DNA of 64,000 nt from Craterostigma plantagineum (GCA_027422505.1 JAPQWV010000305.1:186001-250000); one strand, 5' to 3'; numbered from the stretch's first letter, positions 1 through 12,703 are shown. The notes: a model not told the origin generated them from the sequence alone. Program-made: numbers and translations.

Positions 1-864
1 TCAGTAGCATCATCAAACACGATATTGATAGACTCATGAACAGACTTCAAACGCAAGTTATACACACGATATGTGCGGCTATTAGACGAGTATCCAAGAA
101 AATACATTTGTCACTTCGAATCAAACTTAGTCAAGTACTCACGATCATTCAACATGTAACAATAACACCCAAAAACATGAAAGTACTTAACCGTAAGCTT
201 TTTTCCATTCGGCAACTCATAAGGCATTTTCTTAGTACCATGCCTAAAGAACACACGATTCGAAATGTGACAAGCAGTATGCAATGCTTCAGCCCAAAAA
301 TGTTTGGAAATATTCTTTGATTGCGACATGACACGAGCCATTTCTTGAAGAGTCCTATTCTTCCTTTTGGCCACCCCATTTTGTTGGAGCGTCTTAGGAG
401 ATGAATACTCATGCACAATACCTTTCTTATCACAAAATTCATCAAAGCAATGATTCTCAAATTCTCTACCATGATCAGACCTAATGCGAAAGATGGATGC
501 ACTGCAATTGTTCCTAATCATGGCACAAAAATTCTTAAAGAAATCAAACGATTCAGATTTTTCACGAAGAAAAAATATCCATGCATATCTAGGGAAATCA
601 TCAACGAGCACATAAGCATATTTCCTACCACCAATACTATCTACTTCCATCGGACCCATCAAATCCATGTGAATTAACTGAAAACAGTGAGCAATTTTAA
701 AATGGTGGGCAGCATGTTTATCAACATAATGGCTAACATGCACTTGCTTACCCTTCAAGCACGACTCACAAACAACCTTACCAAACTCCTTAAGCTTCGG
801 GATGCCTCTGATTGCATCATGCTTGATAAGGTGCTCCAAGGTTCGGTAGTTGACATGGCCCAAC
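1..864 (-). pseudogene. Copia B pol fragment (GAG-pre-integrase and integrase)
   Basis: Minus-strand coding remnant of a Ty1/Copia polyprotein; the open part is 111-863 (about 250 residues). It starts in the GAG-pre-integrase region (GHVNYR, then the zinc-finger pair CESCLKGK) and runs into the integrase core, with the catalytic-domain landmarks MDLMGPM, RSDHGREF and a degenerate QQNGVAKRKNRT. The element continues left of the window, so RT and RNase H are not seen. At 864/865 the frame is broken by insertion of Copia A and resumes at 10297. Parallel integrase genes in Copia elements join cDNA into host DNA. No intact polyprotein remains, so I treat it as dead. Confidence 0.88.
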
Positions 865-3064
865 TGTTGGGGATGTGCCCTCGGAATGCCATTCGAGGAT
901 GTAATGAATAGGGCGTGTATTTAATAATTGATGTATTATTCGCTTTGTATTTGAATAACGTATTCTTACGTATTAAAGGAATTTATAATTTATTATTTAT
1001 TCTTTAAAAGGCATATTATTTATTTACCTATAAGTCTTACTAGGCATCTGGTGAGATGGTAAATAAGTAAATCCCATATATCGTGAGTTTAGTTACCGAT
1101 TCTCATGGGATGAGAGAGGGGCACTGGTGAGCTAGTATCCTCCGATATTAAAATAGTCCATAAGTCCTAGACCTCATTAGGGCGACTGAGCGTCAATTAC
1201 GACTTATTTGTTGACGACTCTTATATGGTTGTGCCAACTATTTGCTTGGGAAGCGGGAGGTCGTAACAATGGTATAAGTTGAATCATTGGATTAACTTGT
1301 ACTTAGACACGACTCGCAATCGACGATCACATGGGCCTTATCGTTACTCTGGGTAGCGTCAATGATCGACGATTAACTATAGTAGTGTGCGTGGACCTTA
1401 GACCGAAGGGTCCTTGACGGAGTTGACTTTGGGATCTTGACTTGTCACTAGTTTGCTAGGCCCACCTTGTTCGGGAACTAATTGGGTCGGCGGCGACATG
1501 TGGTCTTGATAACAAAGGGTAACTGCCGTGCTTAGACTATCGTGAGCGATTCACTGTCTCGTTAGTAACCGAGATATATGTCCTATGCATACGGGAAATT
1601 ACAATGTCTTCGGCCGAAGCTATCAAATGACTCACGTGGGACGTGGGGAGCAGTTTAGTAATTTCGCTAGTCATGAATAAGTCATAGAGTCGAGTCTAGT
1701 GAGTTTGACGTAACCATGACTCTCACTCGAAAGGGACATATGTGAAGGGTCTATACGTACGACGATAATATATAGTCGGTTCATAGATCAAAGATCGTAC
1801 TCAACACGGGATCAATTCGGTACCGCAGGATTGGCTAGGCACTTACCGAATTCTTGGATTCCTCTCTTATCGGGTTGAGACGAACTAAGAGAGTCGGGCT
1901 TAAAAATGATCACTGTGATAGTGCCTAACTATTATGAGATGTAAATAGATTTAACAGTCTTAGAGACGTTAATAAAAACGTTGAAGACAAGTTTTAGAAA
2001 CTTTATTTATATGGACGTAAATTCACGGAATGAAGTGATGAAGAATGAGGCGTAGATAGGGTTCAAACGATGAGCAAGGCTCGTCACGGTCGTGAAGCCT
2101 GTCTGCAAAGTTGCAGTAGCTTTAAAAATTCATATCTCACAATCTAGAACTCGGATTGAGAATCCCTCCGGTCAGAATCAGGATTGGTGAGCCTTTAATT
2201 ATGGGGAAAATTTCAGGGCAATCGGACATCGTTTGCCCATCGATTTGAGAGAAATACCTTGCAAAGCTGTTAAAGCATCACGGCCGTGAACACATTTCAC
2301 GTGGCCGTGACGACCGGCAGTGGGCGAGCCATATGCTGCCCGACAGTGTCATAGAAGATGGTCACGGCCGTGACTCAGGCCCTGACGAGTGGCAGAAGCT
2401 GCCTAAAACATGACACGGCCGTGAAAGGTCATGTCAGGGGCCGTGACCAACAGTTTTTTGGTCAAATTTGATCGAAATCAAATCAAATTTCATTCCTTGT
2501 TCCTTTGTTATGATTTGTGGGACAATATCTAGTCATAAAATAACAAGAGAATCAAACAAAAATGAGTCATGTAGGACATGATCCCATTTAAACAAATCTA
2601 AAGTCTATTTCATGATTTAAAACTTGGTTTTACAATTATGAGACTTGGGATTTTCGTCCATAGAAAGTTAATAAGGTTTCTCACACTAAACTTAGAGTTT
2701 TAGACGGTGGTGAGAGCATTTGGATTTGATCTTTGAGAAAAATCCAAGTGTAAGTGAGTTTGTAGTAAATCACAAATACACACATCTCTTAAAACATTCC
2801 ACACTTCCTCTAGCCATCCTTGGGAAGGTGTTGGTCTGTGGCACATCACGGGATCGGCGTGACTCTCTTCGGCACAGTTCGTGAGCTACAGGAGCTAAGG
2901 ATCTTCGGTACGAGGGTAAGATCCTTATACTATACGTGTCTACGTGTGCCTTTTCTTTCTTTAACCGAGTATCCTCGGAAAACCATATGGGGAACCCGGG
3001 AAAAAAATTTTTAAATTCCGCTGCATCCGGGGCAAGGCCTCGGGTTACTCGGAGTGTCGCAACA
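865..3064 (+). repeat. 5' LTR of Copia A
   Basis: It begins TGTTGGGGATGTGCCC and ends GCAACA just before the primer-binding site. The stretch from about 2080 to 2450 holds several copies of the palindrome TCACGGCCGTGA and variants. A short ORF at 2820-3014 is repeated in the other LTR of this element and reads through the R/U5-like end; I do not consider it a gene. Confidence 0.92.
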
Positions 3065-3065
3065 G

Positions 3066-3078
3066 TGGTATCAGCGAC
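3066..3078 (+). other. Primer-binding site of Copia A
   Basis: TGGTATCAGCGAC follows the LTR end after one base. It resembles the initiator-Met tRNA primer site TGGTATCAGAGCC used by most plant Copia elements, with changes in the second half. It would prime minus-strand cDNA synthesis. Confidence 0.85.
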
Positions 3079-4176
3079 ATAGGCTCGGTTCTAAGAAACG
3101 AACATAAACGAGTCCGAAACAATCTCGGTTGTGCAAGTGACTAAGTCGCTCGAGTGTCATAGCATGAGTTGTACTTAGTTCGAGTTTGTAAACTAAGCGC
3201 TCGCTTGGTCGGAGGTCGCCTAGTAGCGAGCGGTCCGACGTAGCGTAGCAACGTGGAGAGAAAACTCTAGTGGGAATCTCCTGACGGTTTGTAAATTGAC
3301 ACTGGGCCCGTAAGTCTAGGACTAGCCCAAATTTCGTTTCGGTTTCTTTGAGCGTTTTGTTGTCGTGATGTGTTTATGTTGTATGCATGTATATAAGACA
3401 CGTATTAAGACGTCGGCGTGGACTTAGGCTCTATTTCCGGGTGATATGTTAAGGGTGACAAGGTTCCCCCCAGTTTGTAATTTATTCGTTAATATACGGG
3501 TTGTCCGGGACAACTGATCCCCCCATTTTGTACTTTAATTAATATTTAGAAAAATTAATTTTAAGTACGATACCCGTACGAGTACGACACGGGTCCACGA
3601 GAAGGCCGTTCGAAGACTTGGAGGTCGTTCGAGAACATAGTGTGAAGACGAAGAGAAGATATGTAATTTTATAAAAATAAATGTAGTAGAGTAGAAATAG
3701 CCCACGCAGACGGCCTTATAGGCAAACTAGTTTTACCGCGAATACTTGCATGTTTGTTTGATGTTACGTGCATGTTAAGTGCTTATGTGTGTGAGACGTA
3801 TTCCCCCGGTTGGACTAAATACTAAGTGGGTAAAGGGACGGGGTTCGTTCTTCTATCAAGCTCGAAACCATTGCGGCTCGAGTGTTGTGTGCGGTTTGTT
3901 CCGAGTTATCGACGCTAAGCATCTCGCTCTTGTCGTAGTTGGTCCGAGTGCCTTAAGACAATAAAGTCAAGCTCATTATTGAAGCGACTTGGGTTTATGT
4001 GTGGTATGAAACCATCAACGAGGTGTCCAAAATCTCTATCGGGAGAATGGAATTTTGAGAAAAATAGTCGGAGCCAAACCAAATTGTGCAAGTCCTTATT
4101 TGTGCTTGTAGAATAATACGTTGACCCCTTAAATGCTTTATTTTCTGCAGATTGTTTTCTTTCTTGTTTTTACAAA
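3079..4176 (+). other. Untranslated leader of Copia A
   Basis: About 1.1 kb between the primer-binding site and gag, with no convincing coding sequence. It shares short blocks with the leader of Copia D (for example the GGGTTGT...GATCCCCCC stretch near 3500 and near 49190) and with Copia E (near 62460, opposite strand). This is the main support for treating the three as related. Confidence 0.6.
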
Positions 4177-4985
4177 ATGACGTCACCATTCAATTTACTG
4201 ATCACGCAAAATCGTTTGGAGGGTCCAAACCTTGCGGACTGGCTCCGTAACTTGAGGATAGTCCTCACTCTGGAACGCCTAGAGTATGTCATTGAGGGAC
4301 CCATACCACTCGAACCCCAAGAGGGTGCGAGTGATGCTGACAGGGAATATTATGCCAAATGGATGGATGATACTGCCCGTGTCAAGCTTATATGTTAGCT
4401 GAGATGAACAATGATCTGCAGCGCCAGCATGAGGGTATGCTAATGCGCGAGATATTGATCCATCTGAAGGAGTTGTACGGCGAGTAGTCGAGATCGTCTC
4501 AATACCGTGCCACCGACAATCTCTTTCATACCAAGATGCTTGAGTGCGCAGATGTCGCGGCATATGTGCGTAAGCTCATTGGGTACATCGAGGAACTAAG
4601 TTCTCTCGGTTGTCCCATTCATAACGAGCTTCAGATTGACCTGATCCTTCAGTCGCTCCAAGCTTCATTTGCTCAGTTTATTATAAATTATAATCTGACC
4701 GATAGGCGATTTTCGCTTCCTGAACTCATGAACACGTTGGTTGAGACCCAGCGTGAGCTAAAGAAAGGAAAGGGAAAAGAGGTTGTGCTTGTTGCGACTA
4801 TAAGGTCTAAGAGATCTAAGTCGAACAGGCCCAAGCCCAAGCCTAATAAGCCAAAAGGAGGGATTAAGAAAAAGGGCAAGGCCGAAATGAACATGCCTAA
4901 AGTTCCGAAGGCGACTGATAGGTGCCTTCACAACCAAGAGTTGGGCCATTGGAAAAGGGACTGCCCCAAGCTTCGAGCTTCTGGG
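4177..4985 (+). pseudogene. Copia A gag (capsid and zinc knuckle), broken
   Basis: Starts MTSPFNLLITQNRLEGPNL, the UBN2-type Copia gag, which would form the virus-like particle. The first frame stops at 4398. A second in-frame TAG at 4485-4487 stands where Copia E has a Gln codon. The capsid reading continues in another frame from 4536. A basic Lys/Pro-rich stretch precedes the knuckle at about 4921-4965 (CLHNQELGHWKRDC), whose second Cys has become Asn; Copia E keeps Cys there. At least one frameshift, one stop and a lost zinc ligand make it non-functional. Confidence 0.86.
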
Positions 4986-6463
4986 GCATCAGGTAAAGTT
5001 TCAAAAACTTATTGTTCATTTACTTTATTTTCCACTTCGTGGATTCTTGACTCGGGAGATAGTGCTCACATTTGTGTTTTGAACCAGGGTCTGGAACGAA
5101 GTAGGAAGTTGGCGGAACGAGAAGTCTTGATCAACGTTGGTAGCGGACATAGTGTACCTGCTTTATGTTGGATCGAAGACTGTTGTATTAAATTCTGGAC
5201 ATGTATTATATTTCTCCGATGTACTTGTATTGCACAAGGAGCTGAAAAATATTATTTCTATTCCTGCTTTGAGTAAGAATGGTTATGAATTTCAGTTCAA
5301 TAATAATATTTGTGAGATTTATTTTGGAAATAAATACGTCGGAAATGCAACGTTAATAAATGGTTTATATTACGTTAACGTCCAGGAACATGCGAATGCA
5401 AGTTACCAACAAACGTAACTTAAGTTAAATAAAAAGTATTTGTGGCATCTTAGACTTTGTCATGCCGGAGTTCGAAAGATTCAAGAGTTGGAGAAACATG
5501 GCAATATTAAGCCTACAGAATCATATCCCTATCCAACGTGCGAGTCTTGTATCCTCGGCAAAATGACTAAGTCTCCCTTTACAGGACTTTTCAAAGATCC
5601 ACTAATCTTTTGAATTTGATTCATACAGACATTTGTGGACCGTTTAGTGTAGCGGCCCGAGGTAATTTCCACTATTTCGTGACTTTCACAGATGATCACT
5701 CTCGCTACGGCTTGGTGTATCTAATGAAGCACAAGTCTAAAACGCTTGAAAAATTCAAGGAATTCAAGACATTAGCGGAAAATCAACTGGGAGACAAATT
5801 AAAGTCGTACGATCAGATCGAGGCGGCGAGTATATGAGTCTTGAGTTTGATGATTTCTTGAAAGACAATGGAATTATTTCGCAGTTTACACCGCCTGGGA
5901 CACCACAACTGAATGGTGTTGCTGAATGCAGAAATAGTACATTATTAGATAAAGTTCGATCTATGCTAAGCCATACAGATCTTCCCATATCGTTATGGGG
6001 ATATGCTTTGCGAACTACTGTTTATGTTTTGAACAGAACCCCTTCGAAGTCTGTAAATAGGGTACCTTACGAAATTTGGAATGGTAAGAAGTCCAGTTTG
6101 AATCACTTAAGAGTTTGGGGATGCAACGCCTATGCGAAAAAGCTAGTTGCAGACAAACTCGAATCTAGGTCCATGAAAGGACGTTTCGTCGGATATCACG
6201 ATGATAGCATGGGATATTATTTTTACTTCCATGATGATCAACGGATAGTCGTAGCTATTCATGCTCACTTTCTCGAGGAACAGTTCATTCGTGAAGGTGG
6301 AGCTGGCAGAGAAGTAACTCTTGGAGAGTTAGACGAAGCTCCTCCAGAGACATCAGTGCCTGAGGCCGCAGATGAGCAGTCCGAGACGCGCCCAGAATTG
6401 CGCAGGTCGGGTAGAATATCTCGCATGCCTGAGAGATATGGTATGGCACGTCGAGCACGATAG
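4986..6463 (+). pseudogene. Copia A protease and integrase, broken
   Basis: The aspartic protease motif WILDSGDSAHIC lies at about 5039-5075 (family usual: DSGAS). The GAG-pre-integrase zinc region follows at about 5430-5590, with a CESCILGK motif. The integrase core starts near 5610 (NLIHTDICGPF, first catalytic Asp) and continues after a frame change near 5820 (the region where Copia E reads RSDRGGEY is here altered), ending with PPGTPQLNGVAE and NRTPSKSV. The C-terminal part runs to 6463. The set of frame changes shows decay. The order protease, integrase, RT is diagnostic of Copia. Confidence 0.86.
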
Positions 6464-6474
6464 TCTGCGACTGA

Positions 6475-8034
6475 GGGGATCGTTGGTGACGACCCCGCTA
6501 CCTTTGACCAGGCAATGATGGGTGTCGACTCTAAGAAATGGGTCGAAGCTATGAAAGCAGAGATGGACTCGGTGCACACCAACCAAGTCTGGACTCTAGT
6601 AGACCTACCCGAAAGTTTTAGACCTATTGGATCTACAAGAGAAAGATTGGATCTGATGGGCAGGCTGAAACCTACAAAGCTAGGCTAGTAGCGAAAGGGT
6701 ATAATCAAAAGAGGGCGTAGATTATGAGGAAACCTTTTCACCTGTTGCAATGATTAAGTCTATCCGAATTCTAGTTGCCATAGAAGCATACCATGATTAT
6801 GAGATCTGGCAGATGGATGTAAAAACTGCTTTCCTAAATGGATTCCTCCAAGAGGAAATCTATATGGAGCAGCCCAATGGTTTTACATCGCAAGCAAATG
6901 CTCACAAAGTGTGCAAGCTTAATAGGTCCATTTATGGACTTAAGCAAGCGTCTAGAAGCTGGAATCTTCGATTTGATGAAGTAGTTAGGAACTATAGATT
7001 CTTAAAGAATGAAGATGAGCCTTGCGTTTACAAGAAGGTCAGTGGGAGTAAGATATCGTTCCTCGTATTGTGCGTGGATGACATCCTTTTGATGGGAAAT
7101 GATATTGGGATGCTCTCGGAGGTGAAAGCTTGGCTTTTGATCGAGTTCTCCATGAAAGACCTGGGAGAAGCAACCTATATTCTTGGATTTCCCTTTTTAG
7201 AGATCGAGCGAATCGAATGATAGGTTTATCTCAGGCCTTTTACTTAGAAAAGATCCTGAAACGGTTTCGAATGGATGAATCTAGGAAAGGGTTCTTGCCA
7301 ATGCGACATGAGATTCATCTCTCAAAATCCATGTGTCGTCAAAGTGAGGAAGCAAGGAAGGAAATGACTGAAATTCCTTATGCATCAGCAATAGGTAGCC
7401 TAATGTATGCGATGCTATGTACACGGCCTGACATTGCGTATGCTTTGAGCATAGTAAGTCGGTACCAGTATAATCCTCGAAGAACATTGGAATGCAGTAA
7501 AAAATATCTTTAAATACCTTAGACGGACTAAAGATGTGGTACTGATTTATGGAAATGGAGAATTAGAGGTGGATGGTTATACCGATTCGGATTTCCAGTC
7601 AGACGTGGCTGACCGAAAATCTACTTCTGGTTTAGTTAATACGCTCAATGGTGGAGCAGTGTCTTGGAAAAGTTCTAAGCAAAGCACTACTGCTGATTCC
7701 ACCACTGAGGCGGAGTATATTGCGGCCTCTGAGGCAGCAAAGGAAGGTGTTTGGATGAGGAAGTTCTTAGAAGGACTCCAAGTTGTTCCAGGCATAGTGG
7801 ACCGCCCGCTACCATTGTGGTGCGACAATAGTGGGGCAGTATCAGAAGCCAAGGAACCTAGGTCTCATTCAAAGTCCAAACACATTGAAAGAAAATACCA
7901 CGTGCTGCGCGGGTTCGTTGAGAATGGCTACATAGCTGTGTAGAAAATAGCCACCGCGGATAACGTGGCGGACCCGTTCACCAAGCCTCTCTCACAGGCA
8001 GTGCTTGATTGACAGCTCCATAAAATGACGTTAT
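6475..8034 (+). pseudogene. Copia A reverse transcriptase and RNase H, broken
   Basis: RVT_2 begins at about 6520 (WVEAMKAEMDSV). The fingers/palm region is open at 6750-7220, with QMDVKTAFLNG and the catalytic LCVDDILLMG. A frame change near 7200 leads to 7130-7513 (GSLMYAM, TRPDIAYA). RNase H is open at 7536-7943 with DGYTDSDF, DRKSTSG, EAEYIA and WCDNSGA. An in-frame TAG at 7941-7943 interrupts its C-terminal tail (TADNVADPFTKPL), which continues to about 8034. RT copies element RNA into cDNA and RNase H removes the RNA strand. Broken in at least three places. Confidence 0.88.
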
Positions 8035-8060
8035 GATATCAAAGCACATGGCATTGAGTG

Positions 8061-8072
8061 CAAGTGGGAGAT
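8061..8072 (+). other. Polypurine tract of Copia A
   Basis: CAAGTGGGAGAT lies immediately before the 3' LTR. Purine-rich and in the expected place for the plus-strand primer. Confidence 0.7.
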
Positions 8073-10296
8073 TTTTGGGGATGTGCCCTGTGAATGTCAT
8101 TCGAGGATGTAATGAATAGGCATGTATTTAATAATTGATGTATTATTCGCTCTGTATTTGAATAATGTATTCTTATAAGTATTAATGAAATTTATTTTTA
8201 TTCTTTAAAAGACATATTATTTATTTACCTATAAGTCTTACTAGGCATCCGGTGAGATGGTAACTAAATAAATCCTATATATCGTGAGTTTAGTTACCGA
8301 TTCTTATAGGATGAGAGAGGGGCCCCGGTGAGCTATTATCCTCCGATATTAAAATAGTCCATAAGTCTTAGACCTCAGTAGGGTGACTCAGCGTCAATTA
8401 CGACTTATTCATTGATGACTCTTATATGGTTGTGCCAACAATTCGCTTGGGAAGCGGGAGGTCGTAACAATGGTATAAGTTGAATCAGGGGATTAACTTG
8501 TACTTGGACACGACTCGCAATCGACGATCACATGGGCCTTATCGTTATGATCGATCGATTGACTATAGTAGTGTGCGTGGACCTTACACCGAAGGGTCTT
8601 TGACGGAGTTGACTTTGGGGTTTTAACTTGTCAGTAGTTTGCTAGGCCCACCTTATTCGGGAACTAACATGGATCGGCGGCGACATGTGCACTTGACAAC
8701 GAAGGGTAACTGCCATGCTTAGACTATCGCGAGCGATTCACTGTCTCGTTAGTAACCGAGATATATGTCCTATGCATATTCGGGGATGGGAAATTACAGT
8801 CTTCTGCCGAAGCTATAAACTGACTCACGTGGGATGTGGGGAGCAGTTTAGTAATTTCGCTAGTCATGAATAAGTCATAGAGTCGAGTCTAGTGAGTTTG
8901 ACGTAACCATGACTCTCACTCGAACGGGACATATGTGAAGGGTCTATACGTACGACGACAATCTATATTCGCTTCGTAGATCGAAGATCGTACTCAACAC
9001 GGGATCAATTCGGTACTGCAGGACTGGCTTAGGAGCTTACTGAATTCTTGGATTTCTCCCTTGCCGGGTTGAGACGAACTAAGAGAGTCGGGCTTAAAAA
9101 TGATCACTGTGATAGTGCCTAACTATTATGAGATGTAAATAGATTTAACAGTCTTAGAGACGTTGATAAAAACGTTGAAGACAAGTTTTACAAACTGTAT
9201 TTATATGGATGTAAATTCACGGAATGAAGTGATGAAGAATGAGGCGTAAGTAGGGTTCGGAACGATGAGCAAGGCTCGTCACGGTCGTGAAGCCTGTCTG
9301 CAAAGTTGCAATAGCTTTAAAAATTCATATCTCCCAATCTGGATCTCGGATTGAGAATCCCTCTGGTCAGAATCAAGACGGGTGAGTCTTTTAATTATGG
9401 TTAAAATTTCAGGGCAATCGGACATCGTTTACCCCTCAATTTGTGAGAAATACGAAACTCTCGCAAAGCTATTAAAAGCGTCACGGCCGTGACCACATTG
9501 CACGTGGCCGTGACGACCGGCAGTGGGCGAGCCATATGCTCCCCGACAGTGTCACGGCCATGACACTTCATGCCCAGGCCGTGAAGGCCTCCAGAAGATG
9601 GTCACGACCGTGACTTAGGCCGTGGCGAGTGGCAGAAGCTGCCTAAAACATGTCATGACCGTGAAAGGTCAGTCAGAGGCCGTGATCGAAAGTTTTTTGG
9701 TCAAACTTGATCCAAATCAAATCCAATTTCGTTCCTTGTTATTTGGTTACGATTTGTGGGATAATATCTAGTCAATAGATGATAAAATAACAAGAGAATC
9801 AAACAAAAATGAGTCATGTAGGACATGATCTCATTTAAACAAATCTAACGTCTATTTCATGATTTAAAACTTGGTTTTACAAGTATGAGACTTGGGATTT
9901 TCGTCCATAGAAAGTTAATAAGGTTACTCACATTAAACTAGTGGTGAGAGCATTTGGGTTTGATCTTTGAGAAAAACCCAAGTGTAAGTGAGTTTGTAGT
10001 GAATCACAAATACACACCTCTTAAAACATTCAACACTTCCTCTAGCCATTCTTGGGGAGGTGTTGGTCTGCGGCACGTCACGGGGTCGGCGTGACTCTCT
10101 TCGGCACAGTTCGTGAGCTACGGGAGCTTAGGATCTTCGCTACGAGGGTAAGATCCTTATACTATACCGTGTCTACGTGTGCCTTTTCTTTCTTTAATCG
10201 AGTATCATGGGGAAACCATATGGGGAACCCGGGAAAAAAATTTTAAATTCCGCTGCGTCCGGGGCAAGGCCTGGGGTCACCCGGGGTTTCCCAACA
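8073..10296 (+). repeat. 3' LTR of Copia A
   Basis: Pairs along its length with 865-3064. It starts TTTTGGGGATG (TG changed to TT) and ends TTTCCCAACA. The CACGGCCGTGA palindrome cluster is at about 9275-9690. Many differences from the 5' LTR are C/T or G/A within CpG-containing palindromes. Confidence 0.92.
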
Positions 10297-10500
10297 GCAG
10301 CTTGTAGTGCCATAGGATTACATCATCTTCGGCCTTAGAAAGTTGGCACACGTCCTTCACACTAGATTTGTCGCCGACTAGGTACCAGTTGTCCCTCAAT
10401 CTTTTACCTGCCATCATTCGCATAGAATTGTTGTTAAAAACTTCACAACACTCCTTATTAAATCTTACCTAAAGGTCGTCGTCACAGAGTTGGCTTATGC

Positions 10501-10734
10501 TTACAGCTTTGCTACGAGCCTGTTCACATGAAGGACGTTGCTTAGCTTGGGAAAGTCGGGCACGTTCAATCCGCCTCGGCCGAGAATCCGCCCTTTAGCA
10601 CCTCCTCCGATCACAGATTCACTCCTTAAAGGCATATAATCACTGAGATGTTCCTTAGTACCAGTCATATGTCGGGAACACCCGCTATCGAAGTACCATG
10701 AACCTGTCACGTTAGCTCGCAAAGAGGTATACAC
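10501..10734 (-). pseudogene. Copia B protease region
   Basis: Open stretch with WYFDSGCSRHMTGTKEHL, the Copia aspartic protease active-site motif (DSG followed by CSRHMTG), and then the conserved GGGAKGRILGRG block. The enzyme would cut the Gag-Pol polyprotein. It is separated from gag by frame breaks at about 10740-11035, where basic sequence and stops occur. Confidence 0.83.
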
Positions 10735-11035
10735 AACATGGCATTTATGAACAGATTTCTAGACCCAAACTTTCTTAGACGACAAAGCAGCATTCTGTTT
10801 ATTAGAACTTGAAGATGAGCCAGCTGAGATTTCTCCAGACATTCCTTTCAACACTGATTTCTCGATATTGAGCGGGATGTTGGATAACATTTCAGCAGAC
10901 ATCGATTTCTTAGCAGAAGTCTCCCTCTTTATTTTCCAACAAAAAGGTTTTAAGTGACCCGTTTACTTACAATGAAGACAATAATATGAGCTATCCTTAC
11001 TCTTAGTGCAGTATGCTCGGGACTATTATTAAGAT

Positions 11036-12701
11036 TCACAGTTTCACTCTCATCACTCGCGGCTTGAGCTTTAACAAATTAGGTTGAACATGGGTCACGG
11101 GTTTTGGGACATCACAAGCAGGCTGAGAATTAAATCCTAGACCTTGCTTATCAAAAATACCTAGAGACAATACCCCATCAAGGGTAGATTTACCCTTGTT
11201 CAACTTCGTAAAGGTCTTATCGGCTACATCGACTTGCTTTTGGAGCTTGTCGCTTTCCTTGTCCTTTTGTGTCAGTACGGCTTCAATCTTGTTCATTCCT
11301 TTCACCAAGCTTTCAATCAACTTTTCATTCTTCACATTCTCCTCGGACAGTGCTTTTACTGCGGCTTTGAGCTGCTCGTTTTTCACCTTCTCAATTTCAT
11401 ATTGTAAGGATAATAGCTTGAAGGCTTCGTTCATCTGAGCTTCTTTGCTACAATCTGCTTCTGCATCATCAGAACTCCAAAACCCATCAAAACAATTTGA
11501 ATCATCATAATAAAATATGATATGTTTTTCAGATGTTGAGTCAGATGTTGGCTCAACATCAGTTACCGCAGTAAAGCCGAATTGATGATCTTCTTCGTCT
11601 TTGCCATCTGAGAATGACTGGATTGCCACTGATGATTGCTTGGTCTGTGTAGGGGACTGCTCTTCATCTTCATCGTCGGATAGGTCCACCCAAAGCAATT
11701 TTCCACGTTTGCGAAGTGTGTTCGTACATTCGTTGGCATAGTGTTCGCAACCTTGACATTCATAGCATCTCACTGTGTCATAGTCGAGATTCTTTTTCTT
11801 AGGATCTGGTTTGCGTTTGGGAAACGGAGGACAGAGGAGGGCTCAGCTCTAACATTCTGTCCTTTTTTGAATGTTGGGCCAACATTATTCTTCTTTTTTT
11901 CCTGAGAAACTTTTTGAAGTTCTTCACAAGCATGGCCGTATCATCATCATTGTCGGCGTCATCCTCGGATTGAACCATGATAGGTTGATTGACAAGAGCA
12001 AGGCTCTTCCCGTGAGAGGCCCTCTTTTGGACTTCAAGATCGGTCTCATAATTCTTCATGATGTTCATCAACGTGTTGAATTTCATATTGGCCAAGTTGT
12101 GTGCTTCCTCTACCGCCGCTACCTTCACATTGAATTTTTTAGTTAGAGTAAGAATATCTTTAGAATTCAATACCTTATTGGGATCTCCAAGGCTGGCACA
12201 TTCGCTTGAGATTGTCAAAAGCTTTCCAAAATACGTGGTGATGTCTTCATCCTCCTTCATCCTTATGTTCTTGAACTGATTGAGTAGGAGCCGTAATTTG
12301 GTTTCCTTCACACTCGCATCGCCTTCACAGTACCTTTGGAGTAGATCCCATGCGTTCTTTGCGGTTGTGCAAGTCTGGATAATCTTAAACATAAAAATGT
12401 CCACCGATGGAAGATGGCGTTGAGTGCCTTGTCTTGAACTCAGCTGCGTTTCGCTCGGTCACCTCCACTCTTCGACCGGCTTGTCGAATACTTCTCCATC
12501 AGCATCAGGGGCTGTTCATGGTGGAGTGTATCCATTTAGAACTGATTCCCAAGAACGCACATCGATCGACTTGATGCACTGCCGAACTCGCACTTTCCAA
12601 TACACATAGTTGGTGCCGTCTAGCACTGGGACTTTACCGATGTAATTTGAACTCGTCACATCCATTGTAGATGAATCTTTGCACTTAGTAACGTCAAGCA
12701 T
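11036..12701 (-). pseudogene. Copia B gag (Sirevirus-like), broken
   Basis: Three minus-strand pieces in order. 12516-12701 is the N-terminus, with VPVLDGTNYVYWKVRVRQ. 11799-12404 is the UBN2 capsid core, with FKIIQTCTTAKNAWDLLQ and a Glu/Asp-rich segment. 11036-11773 begins with the zinc knuckle RCYECQGCEHYANEC followed by an acidic linker and a long Lys/Glu-rich coiled-coil-like stretch. Knuckles of the CxECxGxGHxxxEC type with a coiled-coil tail are typical of Sireviruses in my knowledge. Frame changes near 11790 and 12410-12515 break the gene. Confidence 0.82.
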
Positions 12702-12703
12702 TA

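Larger units (their letters stand above)
865..10296 (+). mobile_element. Copia A: complete but decayed LTR retrotransposon nested in Copia B
   Basis: The element is 9.4 kb, with LTRs of 2200 bp (865-3064) and 2224 bp (8073-10296) and a 5.0-kb interior in the order PBS, gag, protease, integrase, RT, RNase H, polypurine tract. That domain order defines Ty1/Copia. Outer LTR ends are TG and CA; the first G of the 3' LTR is mutated to T. The flanking 5-mers are CCAAC (860-864) and GCAGC (10297-10301), each one change from a common CCAGC, which fits an old target-site duplication. The coding region has frameshifts and stops, and LTR divergence is visible by eye, so the element is old. It is related to Copia E and more distantly to Copia D. 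Confidence 0.93.

Noticed and set aside
2820..3014. Small ORF (MGRCWSVAHHG...) repeated at 10052-10246 and as an antisense match near 62887-63069
   Set aside because: It lies at the R/U5 end of the Copia A/E LTRs; recurrence follows the LTRs and the reading frame is not kept between copies.
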